Source: Rhizobium sp. Q54 (lineage in GTDB: Bacteria; Pseudomonadota; Alphaproteobacteria; Rickettsiales; UBA1997). Taken from it: a stretch of DNA of 7,832 bases. The translations under genes and the position numbers were made by a program. The notes beneath the pieces were generated by a model. The model did not search any database. It had not been told where the DNA came from and saw only the letters and a list, made by a program, of their open reading frames with translations. The stretch spans positions 1-7,832 of the forward strand of contig CAMBES010000064.1 of assembly GCA_945865855.1 (NCBI GenBank), given 5' to 3'. Position 1 is the stretch's first letter; each line of letters begins with the position of its first letter. Below are positions 1-6,429 of this stretch, piece after piece.

Positions 1-876
1 TCCGTAGACGCCAAAATCTTCCAAAACTTTGATCAACATTTTGCTCTGGGCCTCAACAAGTTCGCGACTAGTTTTCTTGTCGCGATTCTCGCTAGAGCGA
101 TCAGTAAGTAGATCTGGGGCTGGAAGTTCGTAATTCGATTTCGCTCCGCGTGTTGGTTTTTTAGTTTTTGGTGAGCGCAGTTTTTTCTTCAGATCTTCGA
201 CGGTTTCTTCGACAGGTTCTTCGTAATGCTCTTCTGGCTCATCCTTCTTTTCAGCCCTAATTGGCAATTTTTTGCGCATTTCGTAAACTTTTTTCTCGCC
301 AATAAGTTTGGTAAAAAAGAAACGCGCAGTTGCGGCGGAATAGCGGAAAAAATACACCCAGTCAGCAAAGGAAATTTCAATAATAATCGACAGAGAAATA
401 ACGCCAAAAAGCAACGCAAAAAAGAATGTTAGAACTTTTGGAAAAATAGCAGTTTTGGCCAAAATAAAATGGCCATTAACCCCGCCAAGCGAATTAAATT
501 CCCACCAACTGGGTTGTGGCAAAGCAGCAAAAATAACCGAGAAACATAAAATACAAAACGGAGCGATGATGATTTTAGGCAGCAAATGCCTGGCTCCAGC
601 GCGTGAACTAATCTTTAAGCCAAGTGCAAAAATGATTAAACAAATTACGAAGGAAGCGAAGCCGTTAAACTGAAATGAAAGATCAGCAATGTGCGAACCA
701 GATGAGCCCATCCAATTACTGATGTGGTCGTCGGTGGAGACTGTGTTAAAGGAGGGATCTTCAGAATTAAAACTGAGTAAGGAGACAGAGAAAGCAAAAG
801 AAAGAATAAGCAGAAAAATGCCGCAAAGACGCGAAAGAAGACGAATTACAATGAGAGAAAATTTGGTACTCGGCAT
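1..876 (-). CDS. ftsK: DNA translocase FtsK, N-terminal part (3' end beyond window)
   Basis: FtsK anchors at the division septum and its motor domain pumps chromosomal DNA so that the terminus region is cleared and dimers are resolved. Only the first 292 codons are here; the frame is open to the window edge, so the RecA-like motor and gamma DNA-reading domain lie outside. Four hydrophobic segments, at about residues 17-36, 72-88, 101-119 and 148-167, match the FtsK membrane domain. Between the first two is the family-like NWMGSSGSHIADL stretch (54-66). A charged linker (about 195-250) follows. Then come ELPAPDLL (250-257) and the helix ending VLEDFGV (284-290), which mark the start of the translocase alpha/beta region in FtsK/SpoIIIE proteins. 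The linker is short compared with E. coli FtsK, as in many alphaproteobacteria. The ATG at 874-876 is chosen because it directly precedes the first membrane segment; no Shine-Dalgarno is visible. It lies 89 bases downstream of fabD. Confidence 0.92.
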   Translation of the reverse strand, partial: MPSTKFSLIVIRLLSRLCGIFLLILSFAFSVSLLSFNSEDPSFNTVSTDDHISNWMGSSGSHIADLSFQFNGFASFVICLIIFALGLKISSRAGARHLLPKIIIAPFCILCFSVIFAALPQPSWWEFNSLGGVNGHFILAKTAIFPKVLTFFFALLFGVISLSIIIEISFADWVYFFRYSAATARFFFTKLIGEKKVYEMRKKLPIRAEKKDEPEEHYEEPVEETVEDLKKKLRSPKTKKPTRGAKSNYELPAPDLLTDRSSENRDKKTSRELVEAQSKMLIKVLEDFGVYG

Positions 877-932
877 TTTAATTATTTGAAGTTTTTTTTC
901 ACTTAAAGCTCGCTAATGCTGGTTAAAATGCA

Positions 933-964
933 ATTTTGAGCACTGTGCTCAAAATCTTTTTTTT
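933..964. terminator. Perfect 10-bp hairpin with T-run between fabD and ftsK
   Basis: ATTTTGAGCA (933-942) is exactly complementary to TGCTCAAAAT (946-955) around a three-base CTG loop. On the plus strand it is followed at once by a T-rich run (957-964), which is the form of an intrinsic terminator. No plus-strand gene enters it, however. On the minus strand it begins ten bases after the fabD stop, is preceded by an A-run and is followed only by TGCATTTTAA, so termination in the gene direction would be weaker. It may act in both directions, stop antisense transcription towards fabD, or protect the fabD mRNA end. The structure is certain; its function is inferred. Confidence 0.5.
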
Positions 965-965
965 C

Positions 966-1895
966 TTAAAAACTCTTCAGGTCTTCAGTATTTTGAATCG
1001 AACGCGATTTTATATTTGGGCAAGTACGACCAACTAATCCGGCTAAAACTTTTCCCGAACCAATTTCAATAATTTCTTCAACACCTTGCGAAGCCAAGAA
1101 AATCATGGTTTCGCGCCATCTCACTGAACCAGTGATTTGCTTTGCGAGCAGATCACGAATTTGATTTGGATCAGAAACTAAAGCCGCTGTGACGTTAGCA
1201 ACTAAAGGCACAATCGGAGATTTAATCTCAGTAGAAGCCAAAGCGATTTTCATTTTTTCTTGCGCAGTAAGCATCAAAGTCGAGTGAAATGCACCACTCA
1301 CCGGAAGAGCAATGGCGCGCTTTGCGCCTTTAGCTTTAGCGATTTCTAAAGCGCGATTAATTGCAGATTTTGATCCAGAAATTACGACCTGACCAACTGA
1401 ATTATCATTGGCAACTTGGCATATTTCGCCCTGCGCTGCTTCACTTGCAATCGCCTCTGCAACTTCAATTTCCACTCCTAAAATCGCCGCCATTGCACCT
1501 TCTGATTTTAAGCCGCACTTAGCCATTTCTGAGCCGCGCACTTGTAAAAGTTTCGCCGTGTCTTCAAGTGAAATCGCCTTTGCTGCACAAAGTGCGGAAT
1601 ATTCGCCAAGAGAATGTCCGGCAACGAAAGAACAAAGATCGGTAATTTTTTTACCGAATTCTTTTTCAAGAACTGTGGTTAGAGCCACTGAAACCGCCAT
1701 TAAAGCCGGTTGAGTATTTTCTGTTTTTGTTAGCTCTTCGCTCGGCCCTTCAAACATAATTTTTGAAAGATTGACATCAAGAATATCGTCAACTTTTTGG
1801 AATATTTCGCGCGCCGAAGCAAAATTTTCGTAGAGATCTTTTCCCATGCCGACTGCTTGAGAACCTTGTCCGGGGAAGATGAATGCTGTTTTCAT
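966..1895 (-). CDS. fabD: Malonyl-CoA:ACP transacylase FabD
   Basis: FabD transfers malonyl from malonyl-CoA to the phosphopantetheine arm of acyl carrier protein, supplying the extender unit for type II fatty acid synthesis in the cytoplasm. The 309-residue product has the usual family length and a full set of motifs. PGQGSQ at 8-13 forms the N-terminal glycine-rich loop. GHSLGEYSAL at 93-102 carries nucleophile Ser95. Arg120 lies in LLQVRG, GAFHS at 201-205 carries catalytic His204, and Gln253 lies in KQITGSVRW. These residues sit at a constant offset of +3 from E. coli Ser92, Arg117, His201 and Gln250, so the enzyme should be active. The ATG at 1893-1895 places PGQGSQ at the normal distance from the start; no Shine-Dalgarno is seen. 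It is 82 bases downstream of galU and upstream of ftsK, with no other fab gene in the window. A hairpin follows the stop codon. Confidence 0.97.
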   Translation of the reverse strand: MKTAFIFPGQGSQAVGMGKDLYENFASAREIFQKVDDILDVNLSKIMFEGPSEELTKTENTQPALMAVSVALTTVLEKEFGKKITDLCSFVAGHSLGEYSALCAAKAISLEDTAKLLQVRGSEMAKCGLKSEGAMAAILGVEIEVAEAIASEAAQGEICQVANDNSVGQVVISGSKSAINRALEIAKAKGAKRAIALPVSGAFHSTLMLTAQEKMKIALASTEIKSPIVPLVANVTAALVSDPNQIRDLLAKQITGSVRWRETMIFLASQGVEEIIEIGSGKVLAGLVGRTCPNIKSRSIQNTEDLKSF

Positions 1896-1919
1896 AATTT
1901 GGATAGAAGTTGAACACCT

Positions 1920-1965
1920 TTCGACAAGCTCAGAATGAAATCTTACTTATGCTGAGCTTGTTGAA
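1920..1965. repeat. REP-like imperfect inverted repeat between galU and fabD
   Basis: TTCGACAAGCTCAG (1920-1933) and CTGAGCTTGTTGAA (1952-1965) are inverted copies, 13 of 14 positions matching and the odd one able to form a G-U pair, around an 18-base loop. No T-run follows on either strand, so this is not a typical intrinsic terminator. From memory, a TTCGACAAGCTCAG / CTGAGCTTGTCGAA core recurs as a dispersed intergenic palindrome in many bacterial genomes. That would make this one copy of a REP-like family, but only one copy is seen here. It starts 12 bases after the galU stop in the transcript and may stabilise or partly separate galU and fabD mRNA. Confidence 0.65.
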
Positions 1966-1977
1966 TTATGGCGGAAG

Positions 1978-2856
1978 TTATGATGAATATTTTTTAAGAA
2001 TTTTTTTTACATTCTCCGCGATCTCACCATTAGCGAGGGCGAAGGCAATATTAGCCTCGAGATAACCCAAAACATTTCCGCAATCGAAACGCACTTCGTC
2101 GATTTTTTTGTAGTAGAAGGGATAATTTTTACACATCGCTTTCATCGCATCAGTGAGTTGAATTTCACCGCCAGAACCAACTTCAAACTTTGCCAAATAT
2201 TCAAAAATTTCTGGCTGAAGAATGTAACGACCTGTGATTGCAAGATTTGATGGAGCAACGTCTGGCTTAGGTTTTTCGACCATGTCAGTGATGCTTTCTT
2301 CACCTGCGATTTTGATTATTCCGTATTTGTTGGTGTCTTGCATATCAATCGCATCAACAGCGACAATGCTCGCCCTGTCTTCTTTTTCTTGGTAAAGATC
2401 AATCATCTCGCCAAGAAAATTTCTCTTACGATTTGGACTTTGTTGCATCATTTCGTCCGCAAGAATCACCACGAAGGCTTCATCTTTCGCAATAAAATTT
2501 CTCGCGCACCAAATAGCGTGACCAAGCCCAAGAGGCTTCTGCTGACGCACAAAAGCAATCTGCCCAGCATCGGGAAGCCAAGACATTACTTGCGCTAACT
2601 CTTGTGATTTATTTTTTTCATCGAGCTTCGATTCTAATTCATAAGCGTGGTCAAAGTGATTATTGATCGCGTTTTTATTACGCCCGGTAACGAAAATAAA
2701 TTTTTCAATTCCAGCATCTCGCGCTTCTTCATAAGCATATTGAATTATCGGCTTATTGGCAATCGGCAGCATTTCTTTTGGCATTGATTTTGTTGCTGGC
2801 AAAAAGCGCGTGCCTAATCCCCCAACTGGAAAAATCGCGGTCTTAACTTTTCTCAT
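1978..2856 (-). CDS. galU: UTP--glucose-1-phosphate uridylyltransferase GalU
   Basis: GalU makes UDP-glucose and pyrophosphate from UTP and glucose-1-phosphate, feeding surface polysaccharide, lipopolysaccharide or glycolipid synthesis. The 292-residue product has the normal length of bacterial GalU. The nucleotide-binding signature GGLGTRFLPATKSMPKEMLP occupies residues 12-31. Other expected motifs are QKPLGLGHA (106-114), the metal-site region VVILADE (129-135, Asp134), VEKP (193-196), TGRY (208-211) and GEIQLTDA (230-237), with FDCGN near 257-261. The position after the metal-site Asp is Glu, where many homologues have a second Asp; this is conservative. The ATG at 2854-2856 lies inside the stop of the upstream response regulator gene (ATGA overlap), which implies translational coupling. 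Other sugar-nucleotide pathway genes are not in view, so the final product of its UDP-glucose cannot be read from this window. Confidence 0.97.
   Translation of the reverse strand: MRKVKTAIFPVGGLGTRFLPATKSMPKEMLPIANKPIIQYAYEEARDAGIEKFIFVTGRNKNAINNHFDHAYELESKLDEKNKSQELAQVMSWLPDAGQIAFVRQQKPLGLGHAIWCARNFIAKDEAFVVILADEMMQQSPNRKRNFLGEMIDLYQEKEDRASIVAVDAIDMQDTNKYGIIKIAGEESITDMVEKPKPDVAPSNLAITGRYILQPEIFEYLAKFEVGSGGEIQLTDAMKAMCKNYPFYYKKIDEVRFDCGNVLGYLEANIAFALANGEIAENVKKILKKYSS
2853..2856 (-). other. ATGA stop-start overlap, response regulator to galU
   Basis: The TGA stop of the response regulator shares bases with the galU ATG. No Shine-Dalgarno precedes the galU start (AATTATCGAACA lies just upstream), so galU translation probably depends on ribosomes finishing the upstream gene. 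Confidence 0.85.
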
Positions 2857-4292
2857 TGTTCGATAATTTTTAGTTTTCTGTAAATTGTTGAGCGGCCAAT
2901 GTCGAGTTGCTTTGCCACCTCGGAGAGATTGCCACTACGCATGTCAACCAAGCGCTTGATTATTTCTTCTTCAATCATGCTCATGGTTTTGCATTTTCCT
3001 TCTTCGTCAAAGATATCGATGATCTCACTATTGATGTCTGATTTTTTCTTAACTGCGGCTTTGGCTTTGGTTAAGTTAGTGCCTTCTTTGATCAGCAATT
3101 GCGGAAAATGCTCTGGGTGAAGAGAATCACCGTCACATAAAACCACGGCACGAAAAATTATATTTTTAAGCTGTCTGACGTTATCTTGTAAATCGCTGTT
3201 AAAGATAAGACTAAGCGCTTCAGGACTGATTGATCTGATTTTTTTATTTTCGTTAATACTGAAATCGCGGCAGAAATTTTCGGCTAAAATTCTAACATCT
3301 TCTTCGCTGCGCTCTTTAAGGCTTGGCAAGGTGATTGGGAAAACGGAGATACGATAAAAAAGATCTTCCCGAATTCTCTTTTTTAACACTAACTGTTTCA
3401 TATCAGCCGTGGTTGAGAACATCATTCGCACATCAGCTCGCACCGGCATTTTTCCTAGAGAGGGAACGAACTCTCCTTCTTGTAAAAAGTTCAATAACTT
3501 TACCTGAAGCGATGGCTTCAAAACATCGATTTTTTTAAAGAAAATCGTGCCGCTATTTGCTTCACGCAATTTGCCGATATTTTTTACCATTCCATCAGCA
3601 ATAAACCCTTCAGAGCCAAATAATTTTTCTTCAGCGTCAGCGCGCAATAAATCGCATTCAATTGTGATGAAAGGTTTTCCCGACCTAGATCCAGAGCCAT
3701 GAATTGCGCGCGCGATCAATTCTTTTCCTGAGCCGCTTGGCCCATCAATTAAAACCGGAACAGTTGAGTTGGCGACTTTTTTTGCTGACTCAATTGCTTT
3801 TAAAATCAATAAACCTTTGCCAGAAATATCAGAAAAAATAACTTGGTCTCTTTCCTTTCTGCCTAGATGCGAAACCTGATATTTGAGATTTTTATTCTCG
3901 ATTGCGTTGTTAATCGAAGCGGTAATTCGCGCAAAAATATCACGCTCGCCTTTAACGATGTAATCGATCGCGCCGAAGTTAATGGCGGCAACAGAAAGGG
4001 TAAGATCTTTTTTAGCAGTAAGTACGATAATTTGCACGTCACCCTTAATCGGCGCGATTTGTTTTAGAACAGATAAGCCGTCAAGATCTGGCATAGAGAG
4101 ATCCAGAAGCATCACGTCAACATCGGCACAAGAAACATTATTGAGAGATTTTTTATTAACGAAAAAATCCACCGCTTCCAGGCCGCTTTTCATTTCAATG
4201 CATTTATGGCCCAGGTTGCTCGTGATTACTTTTCCGAACGCTTTACGTTGCACTTCTTCATCATCAACTATCAAAATAGTATGTGTTGCCAT
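2853..4292 (-). CDS. NtrC-type response regulator with degenerate AAA+ domain
   Basis: The 479-residue protein has the three-part layout of NtrC-family regulators, probably the output of a two-component system. The receiver (about 4-125) keeps the acidic pair Asp10/Asp11, phospho-acceptor Asp64 in LLDLSMP, Thr92 and Lys114, although the usual KP is KG. The AAA+ region (about 150-400) keeps Walker A as GPSGSGKE (184-191) and the arginine-containing REDLFYR (308-314). Walker B is broken: family GTLFLDEI reads GTIFFKKI (248-255), with Lys253-Lys254 for Asp-Glu. The sigma-54-contacting GAFTGA loop is also gone, replaced by EGFIADGM around 228-235. A Fis-type HTH, LSEVAKQLDIGRSTIYRKL, ends the protein (456-474). 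The segment KKIRSISPEAL to RAVVLCDGDSL resembles an alphaproteobacterial family of intact activators, so this looks like a diverged member. I infer phosphorylation-controlled DNA binding without sigma-54 activation or ATP hydrolysis. It is ten bases after the dikinase regulator gene and overlaps galU; no partner kinase is in view. Confidence 0.88.
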   Translation of the reverse strand: MATHTILIVDDEEVQRKAFGKVITSNLGHKCIEMKSGLEAVDFFVNKKSLNNVSCADVDVMLLDLSMPDLDGLSVLKQIAPIKGDVQIIVLTAKKDLTLSVAAINFGAIDYIVKGERDIFARITASINNAIENKNLKYQVSHLGRKERDQVIFSDISGKGLLILKAIESAKKVANSTVPVLIDGPSGSGKELIARAIHGSGSRSGKPFITIECDLLRADAEEKLFGSEGFIADGMVKNIGKLREANSGTIFFKKIDVLKPSLQVKLLNFLQEGEFVPSLGKMPVRADVRMMFSTTADMKQLVLKKRIREDLFYRISVFPITLPSLKERSEEDVRILAENFCRDFSINENKKIRSISPEALSLIFNSDLQDNVRQLKNIIFRAVVLCDGDSLHPEHFPQLLIKEGTNLTKAKAAVKKKSDINSEIIDIFDEEGKCKTMSMIEEEIIKRLVDMRSGNLSEVAKQLDIGRSTIYRKLKIIEQ

Positions 4293-4302
4293 GGTAAGAT
4301 AT

Positions 4303-5121
4303 TTAGTTTTTTCGTTTTTCTTGAAGTAGCTGAGTGATTCTTGCGGCAGTTTCTTCGACTGATCTTTTTGTCACGTCAATGACGGGACATTTTAATCGTG
4401 AAAATAATTTACGCGACTCTGCAACCTCATGCTTTATCGCCTCAAGATCAATGTAGCTAGTATCACCTTCTTGTCCAAGTGAAGCTAGTCTAGTTTGTCT
4501 AATTTGAACCAACTTTTCTGGATTGATTGTTAAGCCAACGATCAAAGGTTTTTTTAATTCGTAAACTGTTTGTGGAATGGTTTCGATCGACACAAAAGGA
4601 ATATTGGCCGTCTTATGACCACGACAAGAAAGATAAACTGAAGTCGGTGATTTCGAAGTGCGCGACACGCCGATGAGAACAATATCAGCATCAAATAAAT
4701 CCCAGGCAGATTGACCATCATCGTGAGTTAGCGTGTAACTAATAGCTTCAACGCGCGAAAAATATTCGCCATCAAGCAAGTGTTGACGTCCAACTGCGTG
4801 AGTAATTGGCATCCCCAAATAATTCGAAAATTCGGCAATGATGTGCGACAAAACCGGAATGCAGGGGATCTTGAGCCGGTGGCATTCTTTTCGCAAATCT
4901 TCAACTAAATCGTCATGCATAATAGTGTAGAGAACGATGCCTGGATGTTTTTCTATTGACTCCAGCGCCTTACTTAGCTGCTGTTTCGTGCGAATTAGGG
5001 GCCAGATAAAATCATTCGACTCAACAGCTTCAAACTGCGATAAAGTTGCGCGCGCAACCGAGCTCAAAGTTTCGCCAGTTGAATCGGAAACAAGATGGAG
5101 GTTGATGGTTTTTTTATTCAT
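4303..5121 (-). CDS. Pyruvate,phosphate dikinase / PEP synthase regulatory protein (DUF299 family)
   Basis: Proteins of this family are bifunctional. Using ADP they phosphorylate a threonine near the catalytic histidine of pyruvate,phosphate dikinase or PEP synthase, which inactivates it; using phosphate they reverse this. They thus set flux between pyruvate and PEP. The 272-residue product has the usual length and signatures: HLVSDSTGETL at 9-19, the P-loop-like GVSRTSKSPTSVYLS at 151-165, NIPFVSIE (173-180), VGLTINPEKL (195-204) and the C-terminal TKRSVEETAARI (251-262). All look intact, so activity is expected. The target enzyme is not in the window, so dikinase and synthase cannot be told apart, and no symbol is given; PpsR/YdiA is the E. 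coli relative. The ATG at 5119-5121 overlaps the virB10 stop by ATGA. The next gene starts ten bases after its stop, linking it to the response regulator. Confidence 0.93.
   Translation of the reverse strand: MNKKTINLHLVSDSTGETLSSVARATLSQFEAVESNDFIWPLIRTKQQLSKALESIEKHPGIVLYTIMHDDLVEDLRKECHRLKIPCIPVLSHIIAEFSNYLGMPITHAVGRQHLLDGEYFSRVEAISYTLTHDDGQSAWDLFDADIVLIGVSRTSKSPTSVYLSCRGHKTANIPFVSIETIPQTVYELKKPLIVGLTINPEKLVQIRQTRLASLGQEGDTSYIDLEAIKHEVAESRKLFSRLKCPVIDVTKRSVEETAARITQLLQEKRKN
5118..5121 (-). other. ATGA stop-start overlap, virB10 to dikinase regulator
   Basis: The virB10 TGA and the ATG of the dikinase regulatory gene share bases. With no clear Shine-Dalgarno before the ATG, this suggests coupled translation of a secretion-system gene and a metabolic regulator. 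Confidence 0.85.
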
Positions 5122-6425
5122 CTTTTTATTGATGGAACGGTGATGTCGGAATTAACGATCACGGTAATTTTAGTTCCTTGAGGAACGCGAATAACCGGAT
5201 TGAGATCGATAGTATTACTAATTAACTGCCCAACTGTATCGATGATGGTTTTGGTAACATCATAAAGAGCTTGGTTAGTAGCGCTACCAGTCGAGGTGGT
5301 TGTTCCTTGCGTTGGGTTTGTAGTAGTCGTTGTTGCGCTATTGCCAGTGAGAATACTCTGCGCCGCTGCAACACCGCCGATAGCAAGCACACTCGTCATT
5401 ATTGAATTCGCAATGAGTGAGTTATATTTATTATCAACATCGCCAACTAAGCCAGCTCGACCAAATTGATCAGAGGCATTAAAGTTGATCGCCATGTCAA
5501 CACCATCTGGGCGAATTAAGCGAGTCCAGCCAATCTCCACCCTGGCCTGTCCTCTACTCACTTTACTTGAGTAAGACCCAAATAAACGCGAACCTTTCGG
5601 GATCAAAACTTCATTTCCCGCCTCACCAAAAACATCGCGACTTACCACAGCACGCACTGAACCAGGTAACTCCGTATTGATCGCGGTCTCTAGAACAGCC
5701 GTTAACAACTTACCTTGCGCAATAGTATGGGCGAGATCAGAGATGCGAGTTGCGGAAACAGCTGTTGTTGTAACCTGCAAATCATCAATCGAATTTTTTT
5801 TGATCGTGACGATATTATTTTCATAACCAACTCCTCGTGACGGAACAATGCCTCCTTCAGTAGCCCCAGAAAAAATTACAATCGGTGCATAGCGCGGATC
5901 TAATTTTTTATCCACTTGAGCATCTTGACCTGAATTGTTTTGAGAAGACTCTTGCCTCAAATTAGATGCCGCTTGTTGCTGTTGCTGTCCCACTTGTTGT
6001 TGAGTTGGTAACTGCTGCTCAGCTTGTTTTTTATCTTCAATCAAATTGATCTTTTCTGGAACTATCGAGTCTTTGGGTAATTCCGGCAAAGTTGGCAGAT
6101 CGGGAGTTGCTGGCTGAGCGAGAATATCAACATTCGTTTTCGCTTCATCTTTTGGCACCTCTATCTCGAAGGGAGATTTACCGCTCTCGGAACTAGCGAC
6201 TTTAGCAATTTGTGGCACCGCGACTTTTACCAAATCTTCTTTCGGGGCATTTTCTTTGATGAAGAAAAAATAAATCACCAAAACAGTTAGAACCGTAGAA
6301 GCGGCAACTACCGTAACTTTACTCTTTTTTCCCGTGGCAATTTCAGGACCATCATCATCTACCTCTACATCGTCATCATCCTGCTCTAACTCTGGATCTG
6401 GCCTTTTTTTCGGTTTTGATTTCAT
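5118..6425 (-). CDS. virB10: Type IV secretion system protein VirB10 (TrbI family)
   Basis: VirB10 spans the envelope of type IV secretion systems: it is anchored in the inner membrane and its C-terminal domain joins VirB7 and VirB9 in the outer-membrane core complex. The 435-residue product has that layout. A short cytoplasmic tail rich in Asp/Glu (14-26) precedes one membrane helix at about 37-56. A long periplasmic linker follows, proline-rich at 104-124 and glutamine-rich at 135-151. The TrbI-type beta-barrel domain begins near 230, with LPGSVRAVVSRDVFG (253-267), VLIPKGSRLFGSY (273-285), VEIGWTRLIRPDG (296-308) and GRAGLVGDVDNKY (322-334). It closes with VIRVPQGTKITVIVNSDI (411-428). Between these, about 335-405 matches the helix-loop-helix antenna that forms the outer-membrane pore; its loop (364-382) is almost all Thr, Ser, Asn and Gly. 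It starts four bases after the hydrolase gene. No other vir gene is in the window. DotG/TraB relatives are less likely from length. Confidence 0.92.
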   Translation of the reverse strand: MKSKPKKRPDPELEQDDDDVEVDDDGPEIATGKKSKVTVVAASTVLTVLVIYFFFIKENAPKEDLVKVAVPQIAKVASSESGKSPFEIEVPKDEAKTNVDILAQPATPDLPTLPELPKDSIVPEKINLIEDKKQAEQQLPTQQQVGQQQQQAASNLRQESSQNNSGQDAQVDKKLDPRYAPIVIFSGATEGGIVPSRGVGYENNIVTIKKNSIDDLQVTTTAVSATRISDLAHTIAQGKLLTAVLETAINTELPGSVRAVVSRDVFGEAGNEVLIPKGSRLFGSYSSKVSRGQARVEIGWTRLIRPDGVDMAINFNASDQFGRAGLVGDVDNKYNSLIANSIMTSVLAIGGVAAAQSILTGNSATTTTTNPTQGTTTSTGSATNQALYDVTKTIIDTVGQLISNTIDLNPVIRVPQGTKITVIVNSDITVPSIKR

Positions 6426-6429
6426 TGCT

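Noticed and set aside
189..889. Several open frames of 66-76 codons, mostly on the plus strand, over the low-coordinate end
   Set aside because: They lie opposite or out of frame with ftsK, whose membrane-domain translation is continuous and recognisable; their products show no family motif.
877..932. A sigma-70 promoter for ftsK (TTGCAT with a TTTAAG on the minus strand)
   Set aside because: The spacing of about 20 bases and weak -10 match do not stand out from AT-rich background.
1408..1713. 101-codon plus-strand open frame opposite fabD
   Set aside because: It is antisense to the catalytic core of fabD; its Ala/Ser-rich product mirrors the fabD codons.
1920..1965. Intrinsic terminator after galU
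   Set aside because: The inverted repeat is not followed by a T-run on either strand and has an 18-base loop.
3982..4329. 115-codon plus-strand open frame opposite the response regulator
   Set aside because: It is antisense to the receiver domain and shows no domain or start signal of its own.
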